From Phytopseudomonas daroniae (lineage in GTDB: Bacteria; Pseudomonadota; Gammaproteobacteria; Pseudomonadales; Pseudomonadaceae): a DNA stretch of 64,000 bases. The DNA is taken from positions 62,001 to 126,000 of the forward strand of contig NZ_QJUI01000011.1 in the NCBI RefSeq assembly GCF_004327285.1, written 5' to 3'. This document shows, one piece after another, positions 54,934 through 63,860 of this stretch. Under the pieces are notes generated by a model. That model was not told where the DNA came from. It saw nothing but the letters and a program-made list of their open reading frames with translations, and made no database searches. The first letter of the stretch is position 1. Every line of letters begins with the position of its first letter. Both the position numbers and the translations under genes were made by a program.

Positions 54934-55734
54934 ATGACATTCACAACATTGCGTCGCCAGTTCCTTATCGGCAGTTTTAGTCTGGCCCTCTGCGCCGGCC
55001 TCGGTAGCCAGGCATTTGCCGCAGACGATCTGCTGCAGAAAATCAAGGGCAACGGCAGCATCAAGGTGGGCCTCGAAGGCACCTATCCACCGTTCAACTT
55101 CCAGGACGCAAGCGGCAAGCTCGCTGGCTTCGAAGTGGACTTCGCCAACGCTTTGGCAAAAGAACTGGGCGTGGATGCCAGCTTTCAACCCACCAAATGG
55201 GACGGCATTCTTGCTTCTCTCGAGTCAGGGCGACTGGATGTCGTGATCAATCAGGTCACCATCTCGGATGAGCGCAAGAAGAAGTACGACTTCTCCACGC
55301 CTTACACCGTATCTGGCATTCAGGTGCTGACGCGCAAGGGCCAGGAAGATCAGTTCGGCAAGCCGGAAAACCTCAACGGCAAGAAAGTCGGTGTGGTGCT
55401 GGGCAGCAACTACGAGCATTGGCTGAAAGAGAACGTGCCACAGGCCGATATCCGCACCTATGACGATGACGCCACCCGCAACCAGGATGTGCGCGTTGGT
55501 CGCGTCGATGCAATTCTGGGCGACCGCCTGGCCGCTTTCGAGCTGATCAGCAAGACCGGCGACACCCTGGCCGTCGCAGGCGAACCATTCGCCCGTCAGG
55601 AAGCGGGTGTGGCACTGCGCAAAGGCAACCCGCAATTGCTCGCCGCCATCGACGAAGCCATTGCCAAGCTGCGCGCCGACGGCACCCTGAAAACCATCTC
55701 TGAAAAATGGTTCAAGGCTGACGTCACCCAATGA
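54934..55734 (+). CDS. tcyJ: Cystine-type ABC transporter substrate-binding protein (TcyJ/FliY-like)
   Basis: 266 residues from the ATG at 54934. A signal peptide (twin Arg in LRRQF, then a hydrophobic stretch) is cut near residue 29. Family 3 domain: IKVGLEGTYPPFNFQDASGK, the INQVTISDERKKKYDFSTPYTVSG block and LKTISEKWFKADVTQ. The sequence and the neighbouring dcyD match the cystine-binding protein. An AT-rich stretch (54843-54890) just upstream probably holds its promoter. Confidence 0.87.
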   Translation: MTFTTLRRQFLIGSFSLALCAGLGSQAFAADDLLQKIKGNGSIKVGLEGTYPPFNFQDASGKLAGFEVDFANALAKELGVDASFQPTKWDGILASLESGRLDVVINQVTISDERKKKYDFSTPYTVSGIQVLTRKGQEDQFGKPENLNGKKVGVVLGSNYEHWLKENVPQADIRTYDDDATRNQDVRVGRVDAILGDRLAAFELISKTGDTLAVAGEPFARQEAGVALRKGNPQLLAAIDEAIAKLRADGTLKTISEKWFKADVTQ

Positions 55735-56399
55735 TGCAAGACAGCCTCCAGCTGGCGCTGGACTCACTGCCCTTTCTACTCAAGGGCGCGGTATGGACGG
55801 TTGTGCTGAGCCTTGGCGGCATGTTCTTTGGCATGCTGCTCGGCTTCGGGCTTGCGCTACTCAGGCTCTACGCCATTGCGCCGCTGGGCTGGCTGGCCCG
55901 GGTGTATATCTCCTTCTTCAGGGGCACACCGCTGCTGGTGCAGCTGTTCATGATCTATTACGGCCTGCCGCAGTTGGGGCTTCAGCTGGAACCGTTAAGC
56001 GCTGCATTGATCGGCTTCTCGCTGAATATGGCCGCTTATGTAGCGGAAATCATGCGTGCGGCGATCGCCTCCATTGATCGCGGTCAGTGGGAGGCCTCGG
56101 CCAGCATCGGCATGAGCAAAACCCAGGCCATGATTCGCACCATTCTGCCCCAGGCAGCGCGTACGGCCTTGCCGCCGCTGGGCAACAGCTTCATCTCGCT
56201 GGTCAAGGACACCGCACTGGCAGCCACCATCCAGGTGCCGGAACTGTTCCGCCAGGCACAGTTGATCACCGCCCGTACTTTCGAAATCTTCACCATGTAC
56301 CTGGCAGCCGCGCTGATCTACTGGATTCTCGCTAGCCTGCTGGCGCATCTGCAGAGCCGCCTGGAAGCACGGGTAAACCGCCACGAGGCGGAAAACTAA
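55731..56399 (+). CDS. tcyL: Cystine-type ABC transporter permease (TcyL-like)
   Basis: 222 residues starting at ATGATG overlapping the tcyJ stop. HisM-family permease: VWTVVLSLGGMFFGMLLGFGLALLRL first helix, VYISFFRGTPLLVQLFMIYYGLPQLG, and the coupling loop IDRGQWEASASIGMSKTQAMIRTILPQAARTALPPLGN. It forms the channel for cystine. Confidence 0.9.
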   Translation: MMQDSLQLALDSLPFLLKGAVWTVVLSLGGMFFGMLLGFGLALLRLYAIAPLGWLARVYISFFRGTPLLVQLFMIYYGLPQLGLQLEPLSAALIGFSLNMAAYVAEIMRAAIASIDRGQWEASASIGMSKTQAMIRTILPQAARTALPPLGNSFISLVKDTALAATIQVPELFRQAQLITARTFEIFTMYLAAALIYWILASLLAHLQSRLEARVNRHEAEN

Positions 56400-56433
56400 T
56401 GGCCCTCGCCCACACTCGGATACAGAGCGAAGC

Positions 56434-57183
56434 ATGATCACCGTTCGCAACCTGACCAAGGCCTTCAAGGGCCAGACCGTTCTCGACGGCATCGACCTGA
56501 GCATCGCCCCCGGCGAGGTGGTGGCCATCATCGGCCCCAGCGGTTCGGGCAAGACCACCCTGCTGCGCTGCCTGAACCTGCTGGAAACGCCCGATGGTGG
56601 CAGCATTCGCGTGGGTGACATCGAAGTCGACGCCAGCAAACCCATCAGCCAGCAACAGGGGCTGATCCGCAAGCTGCGTCAGCATGTGGGGTTCGTGTTC
56701 CAGAACTTCAACCTGTTCCCGCACCGCACCGCGCTGGAGAACGTTATCGAAGGCCCGGTGGTGGTCAAGAAACAGCCACGCAACGGAGCACTCGAGCGTG
56801 GCCGCCAGTTGCTTGCCAAGGTCGGCCTGGCCGGCAAGGAGGATGCGTATCCCAAACGCCTCTCCGGTGGCCAGCAACAGCGTGTGGCGATTGCCCGTGC
56901 ACTGGCCATGGAACCGGATGTGATTCTGTTCGACGAACCCACCTCGGCGCTGGATCCGGAACTGGTGGGTGAAGTGCTGGCGACCATTCGCGCCCTGGCC
57001 GAAGAAAAGCGCACCCTGGTCATCGTCACCCATGAGATGAGTTTCGCCCGAGACGTGGCCAACCGCGCCATCTTCATCGACAAGGGCGTGATCGTCGAAC
57101 AGGGCGATGCCCGCGAGCTGTTCAGCGCGCCCAAACAGGTACGTACCCAGCAGTTTCTCAGCAAGTTTCTCGGCAACACCTGA
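56434..57183 (+). CDS. tcyN: Cystine-type ABC transporter ATPase (TcyN-like)
   Basis: 249 residues: Walker [11 protein letters not shown] near residue 32, [17 protein letters not shown], signature [15 protein letters not shown], Walker [13 protein letters not shown] and VTHEMSFARDV. It completes the tcyJLN importer. The 34-base gap from tcyL is the largest in the operon. Confidence 0.93.
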   Translation: MITVRNLTKAFKGQTVLDGIDLSIAPGEVVAIIGPSGSGKTTLLRCLNLLETPDGGSIRVGDIEVDASKPISQQQGLIRKLRQHVGFVFQNFNLFPHRTALENVIEGPVVVKKQPRNGALERGRQLLAKVGLAGKEDAYPKRLSGGQQQRVAIARALAMEPDVILFDEPTSALDPELVGEVLATIRALAEEKRTLVIVTHEMSFARDVANRAIFIDKGVIVEQGDARELFSAPKQVRTQQFLSKFLGNT

Positions 57184-57195
57184 AGTGACCGATAG

Positions 57196-58541
57196 TCACA
57201 GCGGGTAGTAGGCATCCCACAGGCGATTACGAAACTTGTAGGTGGGATCCAGCTGGCGTTTGAGCACGAAGTACTCCGGCGCGCGTGGATAAGCCTGCAG
57301 AAACTGCTCGCGGCTGGCGTGGATCTGATAAGGCAGATAGTGCCGCCCGCCGCAGCGTAGCGCGGCGGCGATCAAGTCGCGCGTCCAGGCCGCTGCTTTC
57401 TGCCGTTCGCTGTCCGAGCTGCCCTGACGGTAGTAGAGCACCAGGGCGAAGACCTCCTCGGGAGCCCAGCTCAACAAGGTATCGGGATCCGCCTTGGCAT
57501 GGCGAATGGAGACATTGATCAGCGTCGCCTGATGCTGATGGGTCAGGCGCCCCAATTCGCCGATGAAACGTTCCAGTTGTGCCGGCGGTACGAAATACTC
57601 CTGCAGCACATAACTGAAGCCGGGGCCGGAGATCGGTTCCAGCTCGCTGACATCGAGGCTGGCCTCGCGGTTACGCCATTGCACCTTGGGGTTGCGAAAC
57701 AGCAGAGGGTCGAGCGTCGTTTCACGCAGTTTGATGCCCGAAGGCGATCCGCTCAGGCGAATCCCGGCCCGTTGCAGGTGGCTGCCCTGCTGCGTGGGGA
57801 TCAGCCGTTCGACTTCCGTCAACGCAGCGTCAGTACGCCGATAGGACACCGCACGCACCGTAGAAAAATCGTCGGGATAAAGAATGCCGTTGTGCATCAC
57901 CAGATCCGCCTGCGAGGCGACCTCACGGTAGAACCAAGGGCGGTACTCCTGCAGCGGCATGACCTGGCTTTCCCGGGCGATGCGGGTATTCTCCACCAGG
58001 CCCAGCGTGGCTTCGACTATCACCCCCAGGCCACCGTAGCCGCCAATCGCGCCATGGAACAATGCGATGTTGTGGGTCGGGCTGGCGTCCACCACGCTGC
58101 CATCGGCCAGCACAACGCGGATGGCCCGCACCGAACCGACGATCGGGCCTTCGCCCACGTAACGGCCGTGCACATTGACCGACAGCGAGCCGCCCACCGT
58201 GAAGTTGGCGTAGGACTGCATGATCTGCGGCGAGAGGTCGTACGGGTCGATGTATTCGAGCAACGCACGCCAGGTGATGCCGCTCTGCACGCGGATCTCG
58301 CGGCGCTCGGCGGAGAATGCCAGGATCTGATCGAGGCCGTCTGCCCACCCATGCTGTAGCGGCCACCACCGATACTGATCGGCCCTGCATGGTTGCGCAG
58401 CGCATCGATGACCTCCTGCTCGCTGCGCGGCACGATCACCCGCTCGACCGCAACCGGGTTGAGGCCTGTCACGTCATTGACGACCTCCCGAGCGGCAACG
58501 CCCAGGCTCAGCACGCACAGACACAGGAGCAAACGGCGCAT
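57196..58541 (-). pseudogene. FAD-binding (PCMH) oxidoreductase gene with a frameshift near the N-terminus
   Basis: The reading frame starts at an ATG at 58541 (AAGGAAGG upstream) with a signal-peptide-like N-terminus. It encodes the start of a PCMH FAD domain (IVPRSEQEVIDAL, then ISIGGGRYSMGGQTA). At about 58325-58350 the frame is lost; the matching continuation DGLDQILAFSAERREIRVQSG lies in another frame and runs to a stop at 57196 with VGGSLSVNVHGRYVGEGP, GAIGGYGGLGVI and a C-terminal FRNRLWDAYYP. About a dozen residues normally found between GGQ and the next strand appear missing. The original product resembles secreted D-arabinono-lactone/aldonolactone oxidases. A sequencing error is the alternative. 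Confidence 0.75.
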
Positions 58542-58615
58542 CGACCTTCCTTGGTAAATACAAACGGGTACAGAGATCATGTGAACGCTCGCCGCACCCT
58601 TGACGCCGGAGCGCT

Positions 58616-59239
58616 TCAGTCGCGGTCGAGCAGGTGAAACCGGGGTAGCGAGAAGTGCCAGCGGATCGCTGCAAGCCGAATCACCAGCACCACCAGCATG
58701 GCAATGCCGGTATCCAGCCAGTGCGGCGTTTCCAGCATGCGCAGCAGCACGAAGGTCACGGCGCCGGCCAGGCAGGCGGTGGCGTAGATCTCCTTCTTGA
58801 AGATCAGCGGGATCTCGTTGCAGATCACATCGCGCATCACGCCACCGGCAACGCCGGTCATCACGCCCATGATCACCGCCGTGCTGGATGGCATGGCGTA
58901 CTGCAGGGCGACTTCGGTACCGATCACGGTGAACACTGCCAGGCCAAAGGCATCGGCGATCAGCAAGCCCTTTTCGTGGATCGGTCGGGTCAGGCGCACC
59001 CAGATCACCGTACCCACAGCGGCCAGCGAGGCGACCAGGATATAGGTGTCGTTGCGAATCCAGCTGACCGGGTGGTTGTCGAGGATCACATCGCGCAAGG
59101 TGCCGCCACCGAGCGCGGTAATGATGGCGATCACCAGCACGCCGAACAGATCCATGGACTTGCGCCCAGCCATCAGCGCGCCGGTGATGGCGAACACCGC
59201 CACCCCGAACAGATCCGCAAGGTAGAACAGCAGGCTCAT
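58616..59239 (-). CDS. TRIC/UPF0126-family membrane protein (YadS/YicG-like)
   Basis: 207 residues from the ATG at 59239; a TTG two codons upstream has a better-placed GGTGA and could be used. Seven hydrophobic helices in a two-fold repeat. Each half carries the glycine-rich kink: ALGGGTLRDVIL near residue 43 and GVAGGVMRDVIC near residue 130. Prokaryotic TRIC proteins form trimeric potassium or cation channels. It starts close after gor on the same strand and may be co-transcribed. Confidence 0.88.
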   Translation of the reverse strand: MSLLFYLADLFGVAVFAITGALMAGRKSMDLFGVLVIAIITALGGGTLRDVILDNHPVSWIRNDTYILVASLAAVGTVIWVRLTRPIHEKGLLIADAFGLAVFTVIGTEVALQYAMPSSTAVIMGVMTGVAGGVMRDVICNEIPLIFKKEIYATACLAGAVTFVLLRMLETPHWLDTGIAMLVVLVIRLAAIRWHFSLPRFHLLDRD

Positions 59240-59246
59240 CGACAAG

Positions 59247-60602
59247 TCAGTTCACCGGCGTGCGCAGGGTGACGAACTCCTCGGCCGCGCTCGGATGAAC
59301 GCCGATGGTCTCGTCGAACACCTGCTTGGTCGCACCCGCCTTGAGCGCGACCGCCAGACCCTGCACGATCTCGCCGGCATCGGGGCCGACCATGTGGCAA
59401 CCCAGCACGCGATCCGTCTTGGCATCTACCACCAGCTTCATCAGGGTGCGCTCATCGCTTTCGGTCAGAGTCAGCTTCATCGGCCGGAAGCGGCTTTCGA
59501 AGATTTTCACCTCGTGCCCGGCTTCGCGCGCCTGCTCTTCGCTCAGGCCCACGGTGCCGATATTCGGCAGGCTGAACACCGCGGTCGGGATCATCCGATA
59601 ATCGACCTTGCGGTATTCCTCTGGCTTGAACAGGCGGCGTGCCACGGCCATGCCTTCGGCCAGAGCCACGGGTGTCAGTTGTACGCGGCCAATCACGTCA
59701 CCGATAGCCAGGATCGACGGCGCCTTGGTCTGGTACTCATCGTCGACCTCGATATAGCCCTTGTCATCGAGGCTGATGGAGGTGTTTTCCAGCCCCAGAT
59801 TGTCGAGCATCGGCCGCCGCCCGGTGGCGTAGAAGATGCAATCGGCCTGCAGGGTGCGGCCATCCTTCAAGGTGGCCTGCAGGCTACCATCGGCCTGCTT
59901 GTCGATCCGCGCGATATCGGTATTGAATTGCACATCCAGACCACGCTTGCCCAGTTCTTCATGCAGGTGCGTACGCAGGGAATTGTCGAAGCCACGCAGG
60001 AACAGATCGCCGCGATACAGCAGCGAGGTTTGCGCGCCGAGGCCGTTGAAGATCGAGGCGAACTCCACAGCGATATAACCACCCCCCATCACCAGAACGC
60101 GTTTGGGCAGCTCTTCCAGGAAGAACGCCTGGTTGGAATTGATCGCGTGCTCGTGCCCTGGAATATCGGGGATGTGCGGCCAGCCACCGGTAGCGATCAG
60201 AATGCGCTCGGCGCTGTACGTCTTGCCGTCGACTTCGACGCTGTGCTCGTCGAGCAGGCGCGCATGGCCTTCGAGCAGGGTCACACCACTGTTCACCAGC
60301 AGTTTTCGATAAATGCCATTGAGGCGCTCGATCTCGCGGTTCTTGTTGGCGATCAGCGTCGGCCAGCTGAACGTGGCCTCGCCGGGCGTCCAGCCAAAGC
60401 CCTGGGCCTGTTCGAAATCGTCGGCGAACTGCGCGCCGTACACCAGGAGCTTCTTCGGCACGCAACCAACGTTGACGCAAGTACCACCCAGATAACGGCT
60501 TTCCGCCACGGCCACGCGCGCACCATAACCCGCGGAGAAACGCGCCGCACGTACACCGCCGGAACCGGCACCGATAACAAACAGATCGAAATCGTAGGTC
60601 AT
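59247..60602 (-). CDS. gor: Glutathione-disulfide reductase
   Basis: 451 residues. FAD motif [15 protein letters not shown] (9-23), redox disulfide Cys42/Cys47 in [18 protein letters not shown]-binding [17 protein letters not shown], second FAD motif [10 protein letters not shown], and the C-terminal catalytic HPSAAEE with His436/Glu441. It regenerates reduced glutathione with NADPH. AGGAGG precedes the ATG. gor next to a VOC protein gene and galU is a conserved Pseudomonas arrangement. Confidence 0.95.
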   Translation of the reverse strand: MTYDFDLFVIGAGSGGVRAARFSAGYGARVAVAESRYLGGTCVNVGCVPKKLLVYGAQFADDFEQAQGFGWTPGEATFSWPTLIANKNREIERLNGIYRKLLVNSGVTLLEGHARLLDEHSVEVDGKTYSAERILIATGGWPHIPDIPGHEHAINSNQAFFLEELPKRVLVMGGGYIAVEFASIFNGLGAQTSLLYRGDLFLRGFDNSLRTHLHEELGKRGLDVQFNTDIARIDKQADGSLQATLKDGRTLQADCIFYATGRRPMLDNLGLENTSISLDDKGYIEVDDEYQTKAPSILAIGDVIGRVQLTPVALAEGMAVARRLFKPEEYRKVDYRMIPTAVFSLPNIGTVGLSEEQAREAGHEVKIFESRFRPMKLTLTESDERTLMKLVVDAKTDRVLGCHMVGPDAGEIVQGLAVALKAGATKQVFDETIGVHPSAAEEFVTLRTPVN

Positions 60603-60721
60603 TACAGCCTCCTGAACAGATGCAGAGCATACCGTAAACGAAGCGCCCTGCCCGCCCGCTGCATAGGTCAAACTTATCGTTCGTTTGGCCAGTCTAGAGT
60701 CATTAATGAAGGAGCCCGATC

Positions 60722-61144
60722 ATGCGCCCAACCCTCACCCACCTGGCTTTGCACGTACCGGATCTGCAGGCCTGCATCGCGTTCTATGAAGACTTCTGTG
60801 GAATGCACGTCATCCACCGGCGGCCCGGCAAGGGTTCGCAGATCGTGTGGATGGCAGAACCAGGTCGGGAAAGCGAATTCATCTTCGTGATCATGCCCGG
60901 CGGCGAGCCGCGGCGCCTGGCGGCCAACGATTACAGCCATTTCGGTTTCGCCCTGCAGAGCCGCGAGGAAGTCGACGCCATCGCCGCCAAAGCCGAGGCC
61001 GCCGGTTGCCTGATCTGGGCACAACGCGACGAGCCTTACCCAGTTGGCTATTACTGTGGTGTGCAGGATCCCGCGGGCCATTACATCGAGTTCAGCTACG
61101 GCCAACCGCTGGGGCCGGGTGCCAGGCCGATCAACGAAAGCTGA
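60722..61144 (+). CDS. VOC-superfamily (glyoxalase/dioxygenase-like) protein
   Basis: 140 residues, paired beta-alpha-beta-beta-beta modules. Candidate metal ligands are His7 (LTHLALHV), His73 (YSHFGFAL) and Glu123 (HYIEFSYG). An excellent GAAGGAG site precedes the ATG. It is divergent from gor and convergent with galU copy 2. The reaction cannot be read from sequence; a glyoxalase-like role is possible given gor next door. Confidence 0.87.
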   Translation: MRPTLTHLALHVPDLQACIAFYEDFCGMHVIHRRPGKGSQIVWMAEPGRESEFIFVIMPGGEPRRLAANDYSHFGFALQSREEVDAIAAKAEAAGCLIWAQRDEPYPVGYYCGVQDPAGHYIEFSYGQPLGPGARPINES

Positions 61145-61148
61145 AATG

Positions 61149-61172
61149 AAAAAACCGCCCGAAGGCGGTTTT
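61149..61172. terminator. Bidirectional terminator between the VOC gene and galU copy 2
   Basis: AAAACCGCC-CGAA-GGCGGTTTT: a 9-bp stem with a tetraloop, flanked by A and T runs, 4 bases after the VOC stop and 17 after the galU stop. Confidence 0.88.
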
Positions 61173-61188
61173 CTTGTCAGCGAGCCAT

Positions 61189-62025
61189 TCAGCCCCTACC
61201 GGTCTTGTAGAGGTTCTCGTAGCAGAAGTTGGTCGCCTCGATATAGCCTTCTGCGCCGCCGCAGTCGAAACGCTGCCCCTTGAATTTATAGGCCAGTACG
61301 CAACCATCCTGAGCCTGTTTCATCAGCGCGTCGGTGATCTGGATTTCACCACCCTTGCCCGGCTCGGTTTTTTCGATCAGCCCGAAGATATCCGGGGTCA
61401 GGATGTAACGGCCGATGATCGCCAGGTTCGACGGTGCGTCTTCCGGCTTCGGCTTCTCGACCATGCTGTTCACACGGTAGATATCGTCGCGGATCATCTC
61501 GCCGGCAATCACGCCGTACTTGTGGATTTCTTCCATCGGCACTTCCTGGACGGCCACGATCGAGCAGCGGAACTGGTTGTACAGCTTGACCATCTGGCTC
61601 AGTACGCTGTCACCTTCCAGGTTCAGGCACAGGTCATCGGCCAGCACCACGGCGAACGGCTCGTCACCGATCAGTGGGCGGCCACTGAGAATCGCATGCC
61701 CCAGGCCCTTCATTTCCACCTGACGGGTATAGGAGAAGCTGCAGTTGTCGATCAGACGACGAATACCGACCAGGTACTTCTCCTTGTCGGTGTCGCGGAT
61801 CTGCTCTTCCAGCTCGTAGCTGATGTCGAAGTGATCTTCCAGGGCGCGCTTGCCGCGGCCCGTCACCATGGCAATCTCGTTGAGACCGGCAGACAGCGCC
61901 TCCTCCACGCCGTACTGGATCAAAGGCTTGTTCACGATCGGCAGCATTTCCTTGGGCATGGCCTTGGTTGCCGGGAGAAAACGAGTGCCGTAGCCAGCGG
62001 CGGGAAACAAGCATTTCTTGATCAT
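61189..62025 (-). CDS. galU: UTP--glucose-1-phosphate uridylyltransferase, copy 2
   Basis: 278 residues with the same motifs as copy 1: FPAAGYGTRFLPATKAMPKEM, VVLADDLCLN, VEKPKPEDAPSNLAIIGRY and GKGGEIQITDAL. It supplies UDP-glucose. Its neighbourhood (VOC gene, gor) matches the galU locus of other Pseudomonas, so it is probably the ancestral copy. The two genes are in the same orientation 23.4 kb apart. Differences are spread over the whole length, with a cluster near residues 131-140 and at the C-terminus. Confidence 0.95.
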   Translation of the reverse strand: MIKKCLFPAAGYGTRFLPATKAMPKEMLPIVNKPLIQYGVEEALSAGLNEIAMVTGRGKRALEDHFDISYELEEQIRDTDKEKYLVGIRRLIDNCSFSYTRQVEMKGLGHAILSGRPLIGDEPFAVVLADDLCLNLEGDSVLSQMVKLYNQFRCSIVAVQEVPMEEIHKYGVIAGEMIRDDIYRVNSMVEKPKPEDAPSNLAIIGRYILTPDIFGLIEKTEPGKGGEIQITDALMKQAQDGCVLAYKFKGQRFDCGGAEGYIEATNFCYENLYKTGRG

Positions 62026-62172
62026 GGAAGTCCCTGAATGAGAGAGGGTTATCGATGCCGCAGCAGTTTATCAGGACGCCTGCTGCTTACAACGGCAGGA
62101 CGGTAAACACCTAAAACGTTTGCGCGGCCAGGCAGTCAAAAACGGTGAAACCCACCGCGACGCGAGGTTCGC

Positions 62173-62424
62173 ATGTCCATTGACAATGATTTGAAGAAAG
62201 AGGTTCTCACCCGCCTGCTGCATGCCCACCCTGCCGGCCTGGGCAAGGAGGTGCTGGATAATTTCCGCGGCGAACACGCGGTCGTCGACATTCTCAAACA
62301 CCTGCAGGACAGCGGGCTGATTCAGGACGGCAGTGTCTCGAGCACTGATGGTGAACTGTCCATCCACTACCCCATCAAGCTCGGCGCCTCTGGCGTCGAA
62401 GCGGCCAAACAGTTCGACGCCTGA
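62173..62424 (+). CDS. Small protein of unknown function, possibly winged-helix
   Basis: 83 residues. The pattern LKKEVLTRLLHAHPAGL, ENVLDNF-like helices, then ILKHLQDSGLIQDGSV and a strand (ELSIHYPIKLGASG) suggests a small winged-helix-type fold. I do not recognise a named family. No signal peptide. The sequence just upstream (CGCGAGGTTCGC) holds a GAGG site. A strong terminator-like hairpin lies downstream. Confidence 0.6.
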   Translation: MSIDNDLKKEVLTRLLHAHPAGLGKEVLDNFRGEHAVVDILKHLQDSGLIQDGSVSSTDGELSIHYPIKLGASGVEAAKQFDA

Positions 62425-62467
62425 TCCGCCGCCAGGCCATCACGGCACTGTATTGAGCGCTGCCACC

Positions 62468-62501
62468 AACGCCGTTTTCTCGCGATGAGAAAACGGCGTT
62501 C
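62468..62501 (+). terminator. Strong hairpin, probable terminator after the 83-residue gene
   Basis: AACGCCGTTTTCTC and its complement form a 14-bp stem with a short loop, 44 bases past the stop at 62424. The T-run after it is poor (TTCTCAT), so termination efficiency is uncertain. Confidence 0.6.
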
Positions 62502-62520
62502 TCATATCTGCCGGCCACCC

Positions 62521-62775
62521 GATATCGGCACGATCCGGCACAGCATCGACTAGGTGGTCGACAACGACGACAGCTACCACGCCAACCTGCACATCAACCC
62601 GCAGATCAAGTACGACCTGGCCAAGGCCATGAGTTAGGGCAGGAAGTTCTACGTGAGCGTCGAGTACGGCTACTGGAAGCACAAGTACGGCATCGACAAC
62701 GACAGCCCGCTGGGTGACGAAAACCTGGGCGGCACCAACCAGAGCGCCATCAGTCTGCTGGTCAAGGCTCACTTC
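62521..62775 (+). pseudogene. Remnant of a Tsx/OmpK-like nucleoside channel gene
   Basis: In one frame the sequence encodes the C-terminal strands of a Tsx-like outer-membrane channel: SYHANLHINPQIKYDLAKAM, then after an in-frame TAG (62635) FYVSVEYGYWKHKYGIDN, and a terminal SLLVKAHF. A second in-frame TAG lies at 62551, and the usual stop after the last Phe is absent. No N-terminal part is present. It is therefore a truncated, decayed copy. Confidence 0.7.
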
Positions 62776-62908
62776 CAGGCAGTGGTCGGCCCTAGTCGCC
62801 TGCGAGATGGCGACAAGGCTACGCACGCTCCATTCGATGGCTCGTGACGTAATGATCAAAGATGACAGAGAGAAATCGCACGGAGGGTTTGCAGCTTGAT
62901 GCCGCAGA

Positions 62909-62995
62909 TGGTGCCCCGAGCCGGAATCGAACCGGCAAGACCTTGCGGTCGGCAGATTTTAAGTCTGCTGTGTTTACCAATTTCACCATCGGGGC
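62909..62995 (-). tRNA. tRNA-Leu (anticodon TAA)
   Basis: 87 bases including a genome-encoded CCA. The acceptor stem is GCCCCGA/TCGGGGC, the anticodon loop ACTTAAAAT, and there is a long variable arm of the class II type as expected for leucine. The T-arm carries GGTTCGATTCC. Confidence 0.95.
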
Positions 62996-63060
62996 AGCGA
63001 AATATGCGAGGGCTGGACTATATACACCCCCAGGCGACGCTGCAAGGTTAAAGCATGCAA

Positions 63061-63096
63061 TAAAAAGCCTCGTAAATCAGTGATCTACGAGGCTAT
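63061..63096 (-). terminator. Terminator of the DUF883-type gene
   Basis: On the minus strand an AGCCTCGTA / TACGAGGCT stem with an 11-base loop is followed by TTTTTA, about 85 bases past the stop at 63181. It also lies upstream of the tRNA gene. Confidence 0.75.
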
Positions 63097-63180
63097 TTCG
63101 TTGACCGCGAGCTGACCACGCAGCTACGGCCTGATCGATTCAGGCGGGTCGCACCTCAGGTGTGCGCCGCCGGTATCGAT

Positions 63181-63516
63181 TTACTTGCTGCTGCGACCGA
63201 CCAGCAGGCCGATCAGCAGACCGAAACCCGAGGCGACGGCAACGGAAGTCCAAGGATTGCTTTCGATGCGATCCTGAGCGTTACCAATGGTTTCACGACC
63301 CAGTTCGACGGCCTCGCGGCTTTTGTCGGTGATCGAGCCTTTGGCTTCATTAAGCAGCGCGATCACTTTCTCACGGGCCTCGTTTGCCTTGTCGCCAGAA
63401 AAGGACTCGGCATCACCCAGCGCTTTGCTGGCCTGGTCGAGAAGTTTCTTCAATTCCTTGGCGCTTTCCTGCTGAAACTGATCCAGGCCGCTTTCCAGCG
63501 AAGTTTTACGAGCCAT
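63181..63516 (-). CDS. DUF883/ElaB/YqjD-type inner-membrane-anchored stress protein
   Basis: 111 residues from the ATG at 63516. A long charged helical region (about 5-85, likely coiled coil) is followed by a C-terminal glycine-rich membrane segment (SVAVASGFGLLIGLLVGRSS). That is the layout of ElaB/YqjD, which tether ribosomes to the membrane in stationary phase in E. coli. Function here is by family resemblance only. Confidence 0.85.
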   Translation of the reverse strand: MARKTSLESGLDQFQQESAKELKKLLDQASKALGDAESFSGDKANEAREKVIALLNEAKGSITDKSREAVELGRETIGNAQDRIESNPWTSVAVASGFGLLIGLLVGRSSK

Positions 63517-63608
63517 TAGCGAATACTCCATAAAGTGATTGACGCTATTTTGGAGGTGCCGCTGATCGCCAGAGTTCAGGTTTTTTGCCGATCACGGCCA
63601 TTCGGCCC

Positions 63609-63860
63609 TCAAGAGTCCAGTTCGATGAGCCCGGTATGAGCGACATGATCGCCGGCCATGCCCCGCACACGGGCGCGCAGATCGAATGGCATATCGTGCT
63701 TGAACGTAATGGCGTGGCCGATCAACTGGCCGTCCTCATCGACGCGCTCGCGCTCTTCTTCCATCCAGGTTTCCAGCTCATCCTCCGTCAGCCCCAGCTC
63801 TTCAGCCAGCAGCGAATGGAAGCGCTCGAGGTCGTAGCCATCGAATTTTCCACCGTCCAT
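63609..63860 (-). CDS. Small acidic protein of unknown function
   Basis: 83 residues from the ATG at 63860, which has a perfect AGGAGG upstream. Very acidic in the middle (AEELGLTEDELETWMEEERERVDEDG), helical, with no signal peptide. I do not recognise the family; the strong ribosome site argues for a real, well-translated gene. No gene is visible in the last 140 bases of the window. Confidence 0.65.
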   Translation of the reverse strand: MDGGKFDGYDLERFHSLLAEELGLTEDELETWMEEERERVDEDGQLIGHAITFKHDMPFDLRARVRGMAGDHVAHTGLIELDS

